From Candidatus Aminicenantota bacterium (GTDB taxonomy: Bacteria > Acidobacteriota > Aminicenantia > UBA2199): 5,881 nucleotides of DNA. The notes beneath the pieces are model-generated. The model saw nothing but the letters and a program-made list of their open reading frames with translations, was not told the origin of the DNA and searched no databases. Below, piece by piece: positions 1-5,188 of this stretch. Both the position numbers and the translations under genes were made by a program. The stretch lies in contig JAHELQ010000358.1 of assembly GCA_024644125.1 (NCBI GenBank), positions 1 to 5,881 on the forward strand, written 5' to 3'. How positions within the stretch are numbered: the stretch's first letter is position 1; each line of letters starts with the position of its first letter.

Positions 1-2099
1 CCCTGAAACGCTACGGCCGCGACTTGGTCCAATTGGCGCGGGAAGGAAAACTAGACCCGGTCATCGGTAGGGACGAAGAGATCCGCCGCGTCATGCAGGT
101 ACTGGTCCGCCGCACGAAAAACAATCCTGTCCTCATTGGCGAAGCCGGCGTAGGCAAGACAGCTATCGTCGAGGGAATCGCCCTGCGCATCGTGCAGGAG
201 GACGTGCCGGAAATGCTCAAGGACAAACGATTGATCACACTGGATATCGGCAGCCTCCTGGCGGGGGCGAAATACCGCGGCGAATTCGAGGACCGGCTCA
301 AAGCGGTCATAAAAGAGGTCACTGAATCCAACGGCCAGATCATCCTCTTCATCGACGAACTGCACACCCTCGTCGGAGCCGGCGCCGCCGAAGGAGCGGT
401 AGATGCCTCCAACATGCTCAAGCCGGCCCTATCAAGAGGCGAACTCCGCTCGATCGGCGCTACCACATTGAACGAATATAAAAAATATATAGAAAAAGAT
501 GCGGCTCTCGAACGGCGATTCCAACCGGTACTGGTCAAAGAACCGTCGGTGGAGGAGACAATCTCCATCCTCAGGGGGCTCAAAGAGAAGTACGAGATCC
601 ACCATGGAATCAAAATCACCGACGCGGCGCTCATCGCCGCCGCCACTCTCTCCCACCGCTACATTACCGACCGCTTCCTGCCGGACAAAGCCATCGACCT
701 GATGGACGAAGCATCGTCGAGGTTGCGCATCGAGATGGATTCGAGCCCTGAAGAGCTCGATGAACTGGAGCGAAAAATCTTGCAATTGGAAATCGAACGC
801 CAGGCCCTCAAAAAAGAAAACTCACGCGACAGCCGCGAGAAGCTCAAGCTCCTCATCGACGAGCTCGAACTCCTAAAAATCCAGAGGGACGCCATCAAAA
901 GCCATTGGGAGAAAGAAAAAAGCCACATCAAAAAACTCCGCGAACTCAAAGAGGGTATTGACGCCCTTAAAATCCAATTGGCAGACTCCCAACGAAAAAA
1001 CGATTACGAAGCGGCGTCGCAAATCCAATACGGTCTCATCCCCAACAAAGAGAAGGAAATCCTGGCCACCCAGGAAGATCTGCACGCTCTACAAAAAGAG
1101 AAAAAAATCCTCACCGAGGAAATCACCGAGGAGGACATCGCAGAAATCGTCTCACGCTGGACCGGAATCCCTGTCAACAAACTCCTGAGCGGCGAGCGAC
1201 AAAAACTTCTGGACATGGAAGCGATACTGAAACTCCGGGTGGTGGGCCAGGATGAAGCAGTCGATGTAGTCGCGCGGGTGATCCGACGCTCCAAAGCCGG
1301 ACTTCAAGATCCGCACCGTCCCATCGGTTCCTTCTTGTTTTTGGGCCCCACCGGAGTCGGCAAAACCGAATTGGCCAAAACCCTGAGCGAATTCATCTTC
1401 AACAGCGAACGGGCGATGATACGGATCGACATGTCCGAATACATGGAGAAACACTCGGTGGCAAAGTTGATTGGAGCGCCTCCCGGGTATGTCGGCTACG
1501 ACGAAGGGGGCCAACTGACAGAAGCGGTAAAGAGACGACCCTACTCGCTGATCCTGATGGACGAGATCGAGAAAGCCCATCCCGACGTATTCAACATTTT
1601 GCTGCAAATCCTTGACGACGGGCGGCTAACGGACGGCAAAGGCAAGACCATCAACTTTGCCAACACCATTGTCATCATGACGTCGAATCTAGGCTCGCAA
1701 CTGATTCTGGAAACGAGCGACTACCATGAGATCAAAGCCCAAATCGACGCCCTGCTCTTCCGGCATTTCAAACCTGAATTCCTGAACCGCATCGACGACA
1801 TCATCACCTTTCGCCCTCTGGGTAAAGATCTGATTCAAGACATTGCCCGGCTGGAGATCGAAAAATTCTCCCGCTTGCTCGTCCCGGCAAAAATCTCTCT
1901 GAAAATCACAGACAAAGCGATCGAGAAACTTGCAGAAATGGGATTCAATTCTGCATTGGGCGCCCGCCCTTTAAAAAGAGTCATCCAGCGGGAAATCCAG
2001 GACCGCCTCTCATCCTTGATTCTGGAAGGAAAACTACTCCCGGACTCAACAATTGAAGTAGACGTAACCGGAGAAAACTTTCAATTCAACCTTAAATAA
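1..2099 (+). CDS. clpB: ClpB protein disaggregase (Hsp104/ClpB family), 5' end outside the window
   Basis: ATP-driven cytosolic disaggregase that threads aggregated proteins through a hexameric ring, working with DnaK/DnaJ. The frame is open from base 3 (LKRYGRDLVQLAREGKLDPVIGR), giving 698 visible residues. About 160 residues, essentially the N-terminal domain, lie upstream; the remaining length matches the family. AAA1 has Walker A GEAGVGKT (46-53; the usual ClpB form is GEPGVGKT), pore-loop KYRGEFE and Walker B FIDE (D118, E119). A charged coiled-coil M domain covers about 245-375 and includes the typical NDYEAASQIQYG stretch; it separates ClpB from ClpA and is longer than in ClpC. AAA2 has Walker A GPTGVGKT (448-455), pore-loop GYVGYDEGG, Walker B LMDE (D520, E521) and sensor-2 GARPLKR near the C-terminus. 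No IGF/L-type ClpP-docking loop was noticed, as expected for ClpB. Stop TAA is at 2097-2099. The identification is secure; promoter and true start are not visible. Confidence 0.97.
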   Translation, partial: LKRYGRDLVQLAREGKLDPVIGRDEEIRRVMQVLVRRTKNNPVLIGEAGVGKTAIVEGIALRIVQEDVPEMLKDKRLITLDIGSLLAGAKYRGEFEDRLKAVIKEVTESNGQIILFIDELHTLVGAGAAEGAVDASNMLKPALSRGELRSIGATTLNEYKKYIEKDAALERRFQPVLVKEPSVEETISILRGLKEKYEIHHGIKITDAALIAAATLSHRYITDRFLPDKAIDLMDEASSRLRIEMDSSPEELDELERKILQLEIERQALKKENSRDSREKLKLLIDELELLKIQRDAIKSHWEKEKSHIKKLRELKEGIDALKIQLADSQRKNDYEAASQIQYGLIPNKEKEILATQEDLHALQKEKKILTEEITEEDIAEIVSRWTGIPVNKLLSGERQKLLDMEAILKLRVVGQDEAVDVVARVIRRSKAGLQDPHRPIGSFLFLGPTGVGKTELAKTLSEFIFNSERAMIRIDMSEYMEKHSVAKLIGAPPGYVGYDEGGQLTEAVKRRPYSLILMDEIEKAHPDVFNILLQILDDGRLTDGKGKTINFANTIVIMTSNLGSQLILETSDYHEIKAQIDALLFRHFKPEFLNRIDDIITFRPLGKDLIQDIARLEIEKFSRLLVPAKISLKITDKAIEKLAEMGFNSALGARPLKRVIQREIQDRLSSLILEGKLLPDSTIEVDVTGENFQFNLK

Positions 2100-2105
2100 T
2101 AGGAA

Positions 2106-2136
2106 GGGGGGGGCTGAAGCTCCCTCTCTCCCCCCC
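2106..2136 (+). terminator. G8/C7 stem just after clpB, possible weak terminator or 3' stabilising structure
   Basis: Seven bases after the clpB stop there is a run of eight G (2106-2113) and then a run of seven C (2130-2136), which can pair. A competing inner hairpin pairs 2109-2114 (GGGGGC) with 2119-2124 (GCTCCC) around a TGAA tetraloop. No real T-run follows (GTCTGCGTTT), so it does not fit a classical intrinsic terminator well. It may instead protect the clpB mRNA 3' end or cause pausing. Confidence 0.35.
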
Positions 2137-2227
2137 GTCTGCGTTTCATCCGGTCTTTGATAAACAATTGAAAATAAATCACAAAAAGGTCTTTGCACTT
2201 CCGAAGAAGCAATTGAAATAATCTAGC

Positions 2228-2254
2228 AATATTGGTGCCAACCGATATTTTTTT
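2228..2254 (+). terminator. Probable intrinsic terminator downstream of clpB
   Basis: A 9-bp stem (2228-2236 AATATTGGT with 2241-2249 AACCGATATT minus its last T; one G-T wobble at 2233/2244) closes on a GCCA loop and runs directly into seven T (2248-2254). The layout is that of a rho-independent terminator on the + strand, about 130 nt after the clpB stop. The stem is AU-rich at its base, so strength is uncertain. It would separate clpB transcription from the activator gene. Confidence 0.5.
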
Positions 2255-2455
2255 GCCATTTTTCGCCTTCCAAATCCAGAAGGAAGATATTGAACATTTT
2301 TTTAGTTACTCTAAAAACGAATAAATCCAACTCCAATCAGCAGATCCAAATATGGTAAAATCGGAGGTGCCATACGAAAAATAATATAATTTTAAAATTT
2401 AATATAAATATCAGCGTGATTGAGTCGCTTGAACGGTATATAATTTTATAGACAA

Positions 2456-2472
2456 TATAAACGGGGTTTATA
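2456..2472. promoter_or_regulatory. Candidate operator or activator site: 17-bp inverted repeat
   Basis: TATAAAC-GGG-GTTTATA is a perfect 7-bp inverted repeat around a 3-bp spacer. Its centre (2464) lies about 62 bp before the start site predicted from the downstream promoter, a usual position for class I activators on sigma70 promoters. The right arm is part of TTTATAGAC (2467-2475), which also occurs 22 bp upstream (2445-2453), about two helical turns away. Geometry and symmetry are seen directly; protein binding is inferred, and AT-rich DNA produces such dyads by chance fairly often. Confidence 0.35.
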
Positions 2473-2490
2473 GACCATTCCGAATAAGGC

Positions 2491-2519
2491 TTGAAAATTA
2501 ATTTTTTCTAAGTTATAAT
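2491..2519 (+). promoter_or_regulatory. Sigma70-type promoter for the FHA activator gene, start site almost at the ATG
   Basis: The -35 box TTGAAA (2491-2496, one mismatch to TTGACA) and the -10 box TATAAT (2514-2519, perfect) are separated by 17 bp. Transcription would begin about 2525-2527, only 2-4 nt before the ATG at 2529. No Shine-Dalgarno sequence is present between the -10 box and the ATG. The message would therefore be leaderless or nearly so. Confidence 0.7.
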
Positions 2520-2528
2520 CTTAGAACC

Positions 2529-3479
2529 ATGAAATATCTACTTTATTATCGCGACGGCTTCATCAAAAAGTTCCCGCTAAACAAGTCCGAACTCATTATC
2601 GGACGAAGTCCGGAAAACGATCTGGTTATAAACGAGGATTACATTTCCAGACGGCACCTCAACATCAAGGTCAAAGAGGACTGCATCAAGATTCAGGATC
2701 TTGATTCCACGAATGGCGTGTATGTCGAAGGCTGCCGCGTCAAAGAGTCCACAATCAATATCGGCGAATCCTTCTTCATCAAAGGCACAAGCTTTGTTTT
2801 GCGCGATGGGTCGCTCGAAGAATTCAAACTGGCCAAAGAACTGATTCCGGTGTTCGACCACATCAAGAGCGACGACTCCAAAACCCCGGACACCACAAAG
2901 ACAAAATACGTCAAAAACATTTTCAACGAATTACTAAAACATATACTGGCAGTCGGACTAAAAAAATCGGATTTCCACGAATTCATGCTGGACATCGCCT
3001 CGTTCTTGAATGTGATCACCGACTTCGGCAGTATCTTTTTGGCTTCGATGGAAGAAAACGACATTAATGTCATCCTGTCCATCAAAAAAGAGAGCAAAGT
3101 ATTGGATCAATTCAAAGCCATCTTGAAAAAGGTTCCCCATTTGTTTGAAGATGACCAGGATTGGCAACCGATCCCCGACGACAAAGAAAATTACTTCTCC
3201 GCCTTCACCTTGAAAATAAACGGAAAGAAGGCGGTGTTGATTTACATTCCCAACAATCCCAATCGCGAAGAAAACTCGAAAGTGGAAAATTTCCTTCTTT
3301 CATTTGCAAAAGAGATCGCCCTACTATCCCAGATCATGCACGAAACATCCATCTCTAAAAAAATAGACCTCAAAGCCGAAGAGAAATTCAGTTTCGAAAA
3401 AATCGTCGCCGCGGATCCCCAGATGCAAAACCTCATCAACAGGCAAAAAAAATCGCCCAGAGCAACATCTTCGTTTTGA
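2529..3479 (+). CDS. FHA-GAF sigma54 activator, N-terminal part (frame breaks at an A8 run)
   Basis: Sensory half of a bacterial enhancer-binding protein. Residues 1-94 are an FHA domain, a phosphothreonine-peptide reader, with its hallmark residues present: GRS (25-27), SRRH (40-43) and STNG (60-63). Residues about 125-268 look like a degenerate GAF-type sensor domain; this is inferred from position and pattern. A linker leads into the first AAA+ helix (FEKIVAADPQMQNLINR, from about 289). At the A8 tract 3445-3452 the frame departs from the family: the zero frame adds only SPRATSSF and stops at 3477-3479, before Walker A. After a -1 shift the protein continues KKIAQSNIFVLIQGESGTGKE, with exactly the family spacing, into the next entry; the joined product would be 605 residues. 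The ATG start follows a strong promoter and precedes the FHA fold directly. As it stands, the 316-residue product cannot hydrolyse ATP or contact sigma54. Confidence 0.85.
   Translation: MKYLLYYRDGFIKKFPLNKSELIIGRSPENDLVINEDYISRRHLNIKVKEDCIKIQDLDSTNGVYVEGCRVKESTINIGESFFIKGTSFVLRDGSLEEFKLAKELIPVFDHIKSDDSKTPDTTKTKYVKNIFNELLKHILAVGLKKSDFHEFMLDIASFLNVITDFGSIFLASMEENDINVILSIKKESKVLDQFKAILKKVPHLFEDDQDWQPIPDDKENYFSAFTLKINGKKAVLIYIPNNPNREENSKVENFLLSFAKEIALLSQIMHETSISKKIDLKAEEKFSFEKIVAADPQMQNLINRQKKSPRATSSF
3445..3452 (+). other. A8 tract, in-frame A_AAA_AAA slippery heptamer at the frame break
   Basis: The zero-frame codons are CAA AAA AAA TCG, so bases 3446-3452 form the X_XXY_YYZ heptamer A_AAA_AAA. 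Slipping back one base gives CAA AAA AAA ATC and rejoins the sigma54 AAA+ frame exactly where family alignment expects it. The same result would follow from nine A in the mRNA (transcriptional slippage) or in the genome (undercalled or lost base). I see no clear stem-loop at 5-9 nt downstream and no Shine-Dalgarno-like stimulator about 10 nt upstream, so a dedicated ribosomal frameshift signal is not demonstrated. Confidence 0.8.
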
Positions 3480-4345
3480 TCCAGGGAGAAAGCGGTACAG
3501 GAAAAGAATTATTCGCCCGGCTCATCCATAACAATTCCCAGAGAGCCAAAGGAGAGTACGTGGCACTCAACTGCGCCGCGATCCCGGAAAACCTTCTTGA
3601 ATCAGAATTGTTCGGCCATGAAAAAGGCTCCTTCACCGGCGCCTACCAGCAAAAAAAAGGCAAGCTGGAAATGGCCTCCGACGGAACATTGGTACTGGAC
3701 GAAATCGGCGATATGCCGATGGGCCTTCAGATCAAGCTTCTTCGGGTATTGCAGGAACAAGAATTCTACAGATTGGGAAGCAACACCCCCATCACAGTCG
3801 ATCTACGCATCATCGCCCTGACCAATTCCAATCTCAAACAACTCATCCGCGAAGAAAAATTCCGCGACGATCTCTATTACCGGCTGGCTCACCACGTCAT
3901 CACCATTCCATCCCTGCGGGAACGGAAAGAGGACATATCCGCCCTCATCAACTACTTCACGATGAAATATTGCAAGCTAAATAACAAGGTCGTAAAAGGC
4001 TTCTCCATGAAAGTATTCGAGATCTTGCAAAACTACAATTGGCCGGGAAATGTCCGTCAACTGGAAAACGAGATCAACCGGCTCATCAATCTGGTGGACG
4101 AGGGCGGCCTCATTGATTACGACCTTCTCTCGGACGACCTGAAATTCAACGAAATAGACTTCGAAGACACTATCCGCCTGGCTCCTGTCATGATCAACCG
4201 CAAATCCGAAACAGACTTCATCCTCAAACTTTTGGAAAAAAACCGCTGGAACAAATCCAAAACCGCCAGGGAACTGAATATGACCTACCAGGGTTTGCAC
4301 AAAAAGATGAAAAAACTGGCCATCCAGGTACCGGCCAAAAAATAA
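3476..4345 (+). CDS. Sigma54 activator, AAA+ and Fis-type HTH part (-1 frame continuation)
   Basis: Catalytic and DNA-binding half of the enhancer-binding protein that remodels sigma54-RNA polymerase. In this ORF: Walker A GESGTGKE (4-11), sigma54-contacting loop GSFTGA (51-56; the commonest form is GAFTGA), Walker B LVLDEIGD (72-79), sensor I RIIALTNSN, arginine-finger region FRDDLYYR (129-136), LRERKEDI and sensor II WPGNVRQLE (189-197). A Fis-type HTH closes the protein (about 245-283; NKSKTARELNMTYQGLHKKMKKL). The TTG at 3476 is only the formal ORF start: homology extends upstream in this frame to the A8 tract (KKIAQSNIFV), and no ribosome-binding site precedes it, so it is the continuation of the preceding FHA-GAF part. 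All motifs needed for ATPase and sigma54 contact are intact, so this half shows no further decay. Its targets cannot be told from the window. Confidence 0.9.
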   Translation: MIQGESGTGKELFARLIHNNSQRAKGEYVALNCAAIPENLLESELFGHEKGSFTGAYQQKKGKLEMASDGTLVLDEIGDMPMGLQIKLLRVLQEQEFYRLGSNTPITVDLRIIALTNSNLKQLIREEKFRDDLYYRLAHHVITIPSLRERKEDISALINYFTMKYCKLNNKVVKGFSMKVFEILQNYNWPGNVRQLENEINRLINLVDEGGLIDYDLLSDDLKFNEIDFEDTIRLAPVMINRKSETDFILKLLEKNRWNKSKTARELNMTYQGLHKKMKKLAIQVPAKK

Positions 4346-4358
4346 AGTGCAATCTTGC

Positions 4359-4383
4359 GCCAATTGGCAATAAATTGGCTTTT
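4359..4383 (+). terminator. Hairpin plus T-run after the activator gene (or operator palindrome before rlpA)
   Basis: GCCAATT (4359-4365) pairs with AATTGGC (4373-4379) in a 7-bp stem with a 7-nt loop, followed by TTTT (4380-4383) and further T-rich sequence: a modest intrinsic terminator 13 nt after the activator stop. The same bases can be read as DNA sites: GCCAATTGGC (4359-4368) is a perfect 10-bp palindrome, and AATTGGC repeats directly at 4362 and 4373, 11 bp apart, about -53 to -36 from the predicted rlpA start. The sequence alone does not decide between the two. Confidence 0.4.
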
Positions 4384-4399
4384 ATCTAATTCCCTGATT

Positions 4400-4408
4400 T
4401 GTTATAAT
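4400..4408 (+). promoter_or_regulatory. Extended -10 promoter of rlpA, leaderless start predicted
   Basis: TG-T-TATAAT (TG at 4400-4401, perfect -10 hexamer at 4403-4408) is a textbook extended -10 element, which can work without a good -35 box; none is seen at 16-18 bp. Six T follow and then the ATG at 4415. A start 7 nt after the hexamer falls on the A of that ATG, so the transcript would have no 5' leader. Confidence 0.6.
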
Positions 4409-4414
4409 TTTTTT

Positions 4415-5182
4415 ATGAACCGGAAAATATTACTGACAATCGTTGCGGTCCTCATCGCGATGCCTTATTGCGCCGGCAACCGGCACGTCCATTACCGGCC
4501 AATCCCTCTGGAAAAAAAACCCGAACTGCCGAAAGAACAAAAAAAAGTCAAACCGGCAGAAGAGACCGAATCCCCAGCCCAGATGCCGGCGATCCAAACA
4601 CCGGGCATATATCAAAGTGGCATCGCCTCCTGGTACGGAGGGAAATTCCAGGGACGCCGCACCTCCAACGGCGAGATCTACGACATGCACAAACTCACCG
4701 CCGCCCACAAAGAGCTCCCCTTTAACACCCTGGTTGAGGTGGAGAACACCCAGAATCAAAAAAAAGTTTTGGTGCGCATCAATGATCGCGGCCCCTTCGT
4801 AAAGCAACGAATCATCGATCTTTCATACAAAGCCGCCCAAAAAATAGACATGGCGGATACCGGCACTGCTCCCGTCAAGTTGCGCATCATATCAAGCGGC
4901 GGCACGCCACTCACCGGAACCCCTCCGGATCCGGGCATTACCCCTCCACAAAACACCTATTTTCTTCAAGCCGGAGCCTACCGCGACCGCGACAACGCCC
5001 ATAACGTTCTCCAGCGTATCCTGGCAGCCGGTCCCGGAATCCCGTTCAAAATTTACCAGGACAACGGCCTTTACAGAATTGTCTCCGACAATATGGATAC
5101 CCGGCAGGAGGCGTTGGAAGCGAAATACCGCCTGGACCGCGCCGGCCTCGAATCCTTCATCAAAGAGACGATGCGTCCTTAA
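4415..5182 (+). CDS. rlpA: RlpA-like septal lytic transglycosylase with DPBB and SPOR domains
   Basis: Envelope protein that, in characterised RlpA proteins, cleaves peptidoglycan glycan strands lacking stem peptides and localises to division septa through SPOR. Of 255 residues, 1-19 form an export signal (MNRKILLTIVAVLIAMPYC). Cys19 sits where RlpA lipoproteins carry their lipid, but the preceding MPY is a poor lipobox, so lipidation is uncertain. A Lys/Pro/Glu-rich linker (about 27-63) is followed by the double-psi beta-barrel (about 66-159) with RlpA hallmarks GIASWYG, GRRTSNGEIYDMHKLTAAHK, INDRGPF and RIIDLS; conserved acidic and His candidates are E87, D90, H98 and D124. A Pro/Gly linker leads to a C-terminal SPOR domain (about 182-253, YFLQAGAY onward). 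The frame is also open from a TTG at 4355, but ATG 4415 is chosen because the signal peptide begins there and the promoter abuts it. The gene ends 6 bp before the transporter gene. Confidence 0.93.
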   Translation: MNRKILLTIVAVLIAMPYCAGNRHVHYRPIPLEKKPELPKEQKKVKPAEETESPAQMPAIQTPGIYQSGIASWYGGKFQGRRTSNGEIYDMHKLTAAHKELPFNTLVEVENTQNQKKVLVRINDRGPFVKQRIIDLSYKAAQKIDMADTGTAPVKLRIISSGGTPLTGTPPDPGITPPQNTYFLQAGAYRDRDNAHNVLQRILAAGPGIPFKIYQDNGLYRIVSDNMDTRQEALEAKYRLDRAGLESFIKETMRP

Positions 5183-5188
5183 TCGCAC

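Larger units (their letters stand above)
2100..2528. other. Gene-free AT-rich intergenic region between clpB and the FHA activator gene
   Basis: A 429-bp stretch with no credible gene on either strand. It is distinctly richer in A+T than the flanking genes, especially from 2380 on. Besides the structures listed separately it holds a 12-bp palindrome AATTTTAAAATT (2388-2399), a direct repeat of CAATTGAAA(A)TAA beginning at 2165 and again 45 bp later at 2210, and a 9-bp direct repeat TTTATAGAC at 2445-2453 and 2467-2475. The AT-rich upstream half of the promoter region could serve as an UP element or be intrinsically curved; that is inference. Confidence 0.6.

Noticed and set aside
1152..1607. 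Long open frames on the minus strand within clpB (also 11-646 and 432-785)
   Set aside because: They are mirror frames of the strongly conserved ClpB coding sequence; their translations show no family motif and no start context.
2266..2303. CCTTC/GAAGG hairpin followed by a T7 run as a second terminator
   Set aside because: The stem has only 5 bp with an 8-nt loop, and the T-run lies about 14 nt beyond it, too far for an intrinsic terminator.
2352..2384. Ten-codon ORF MVKSEVPYEK in the intergenic region
   Set aside because: Too short, no ribosome-binding site or promoter in place, and nothing links it to regulation of the next gene.
2429..2444. TATAAT at 2439-2444 as an additional promoter
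   Set aside because: No acceptable -35 box at 16-18 bp (the sequence there is about GTGATT) and no TG extension; such hexamers are expected by chance in this AT-rich stretch.
3476..3478. TTG at 3476 as a genuine independent start of an AAA+/HTH protein
   Set aside because: No ribosome-binding site or promoter precedes it, and family homology continues upstream of it to the A8 tract, so a start here would cut the first AAA+ helix.
3651..3658. Second A8 tract, after the GSFTGA loop, as another frameshift site
   Set aside because: The reading frame continues correctly through it into Walker B, so no shift is needed; a -1 shift here would yield an unrelated peptide.
4355..4414. TTG at 4355 as the start of rlpA
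   Set aside because: It would add 20 residues ahead of a good signal peptide and would place the start upstream of the extended -10 promoter.
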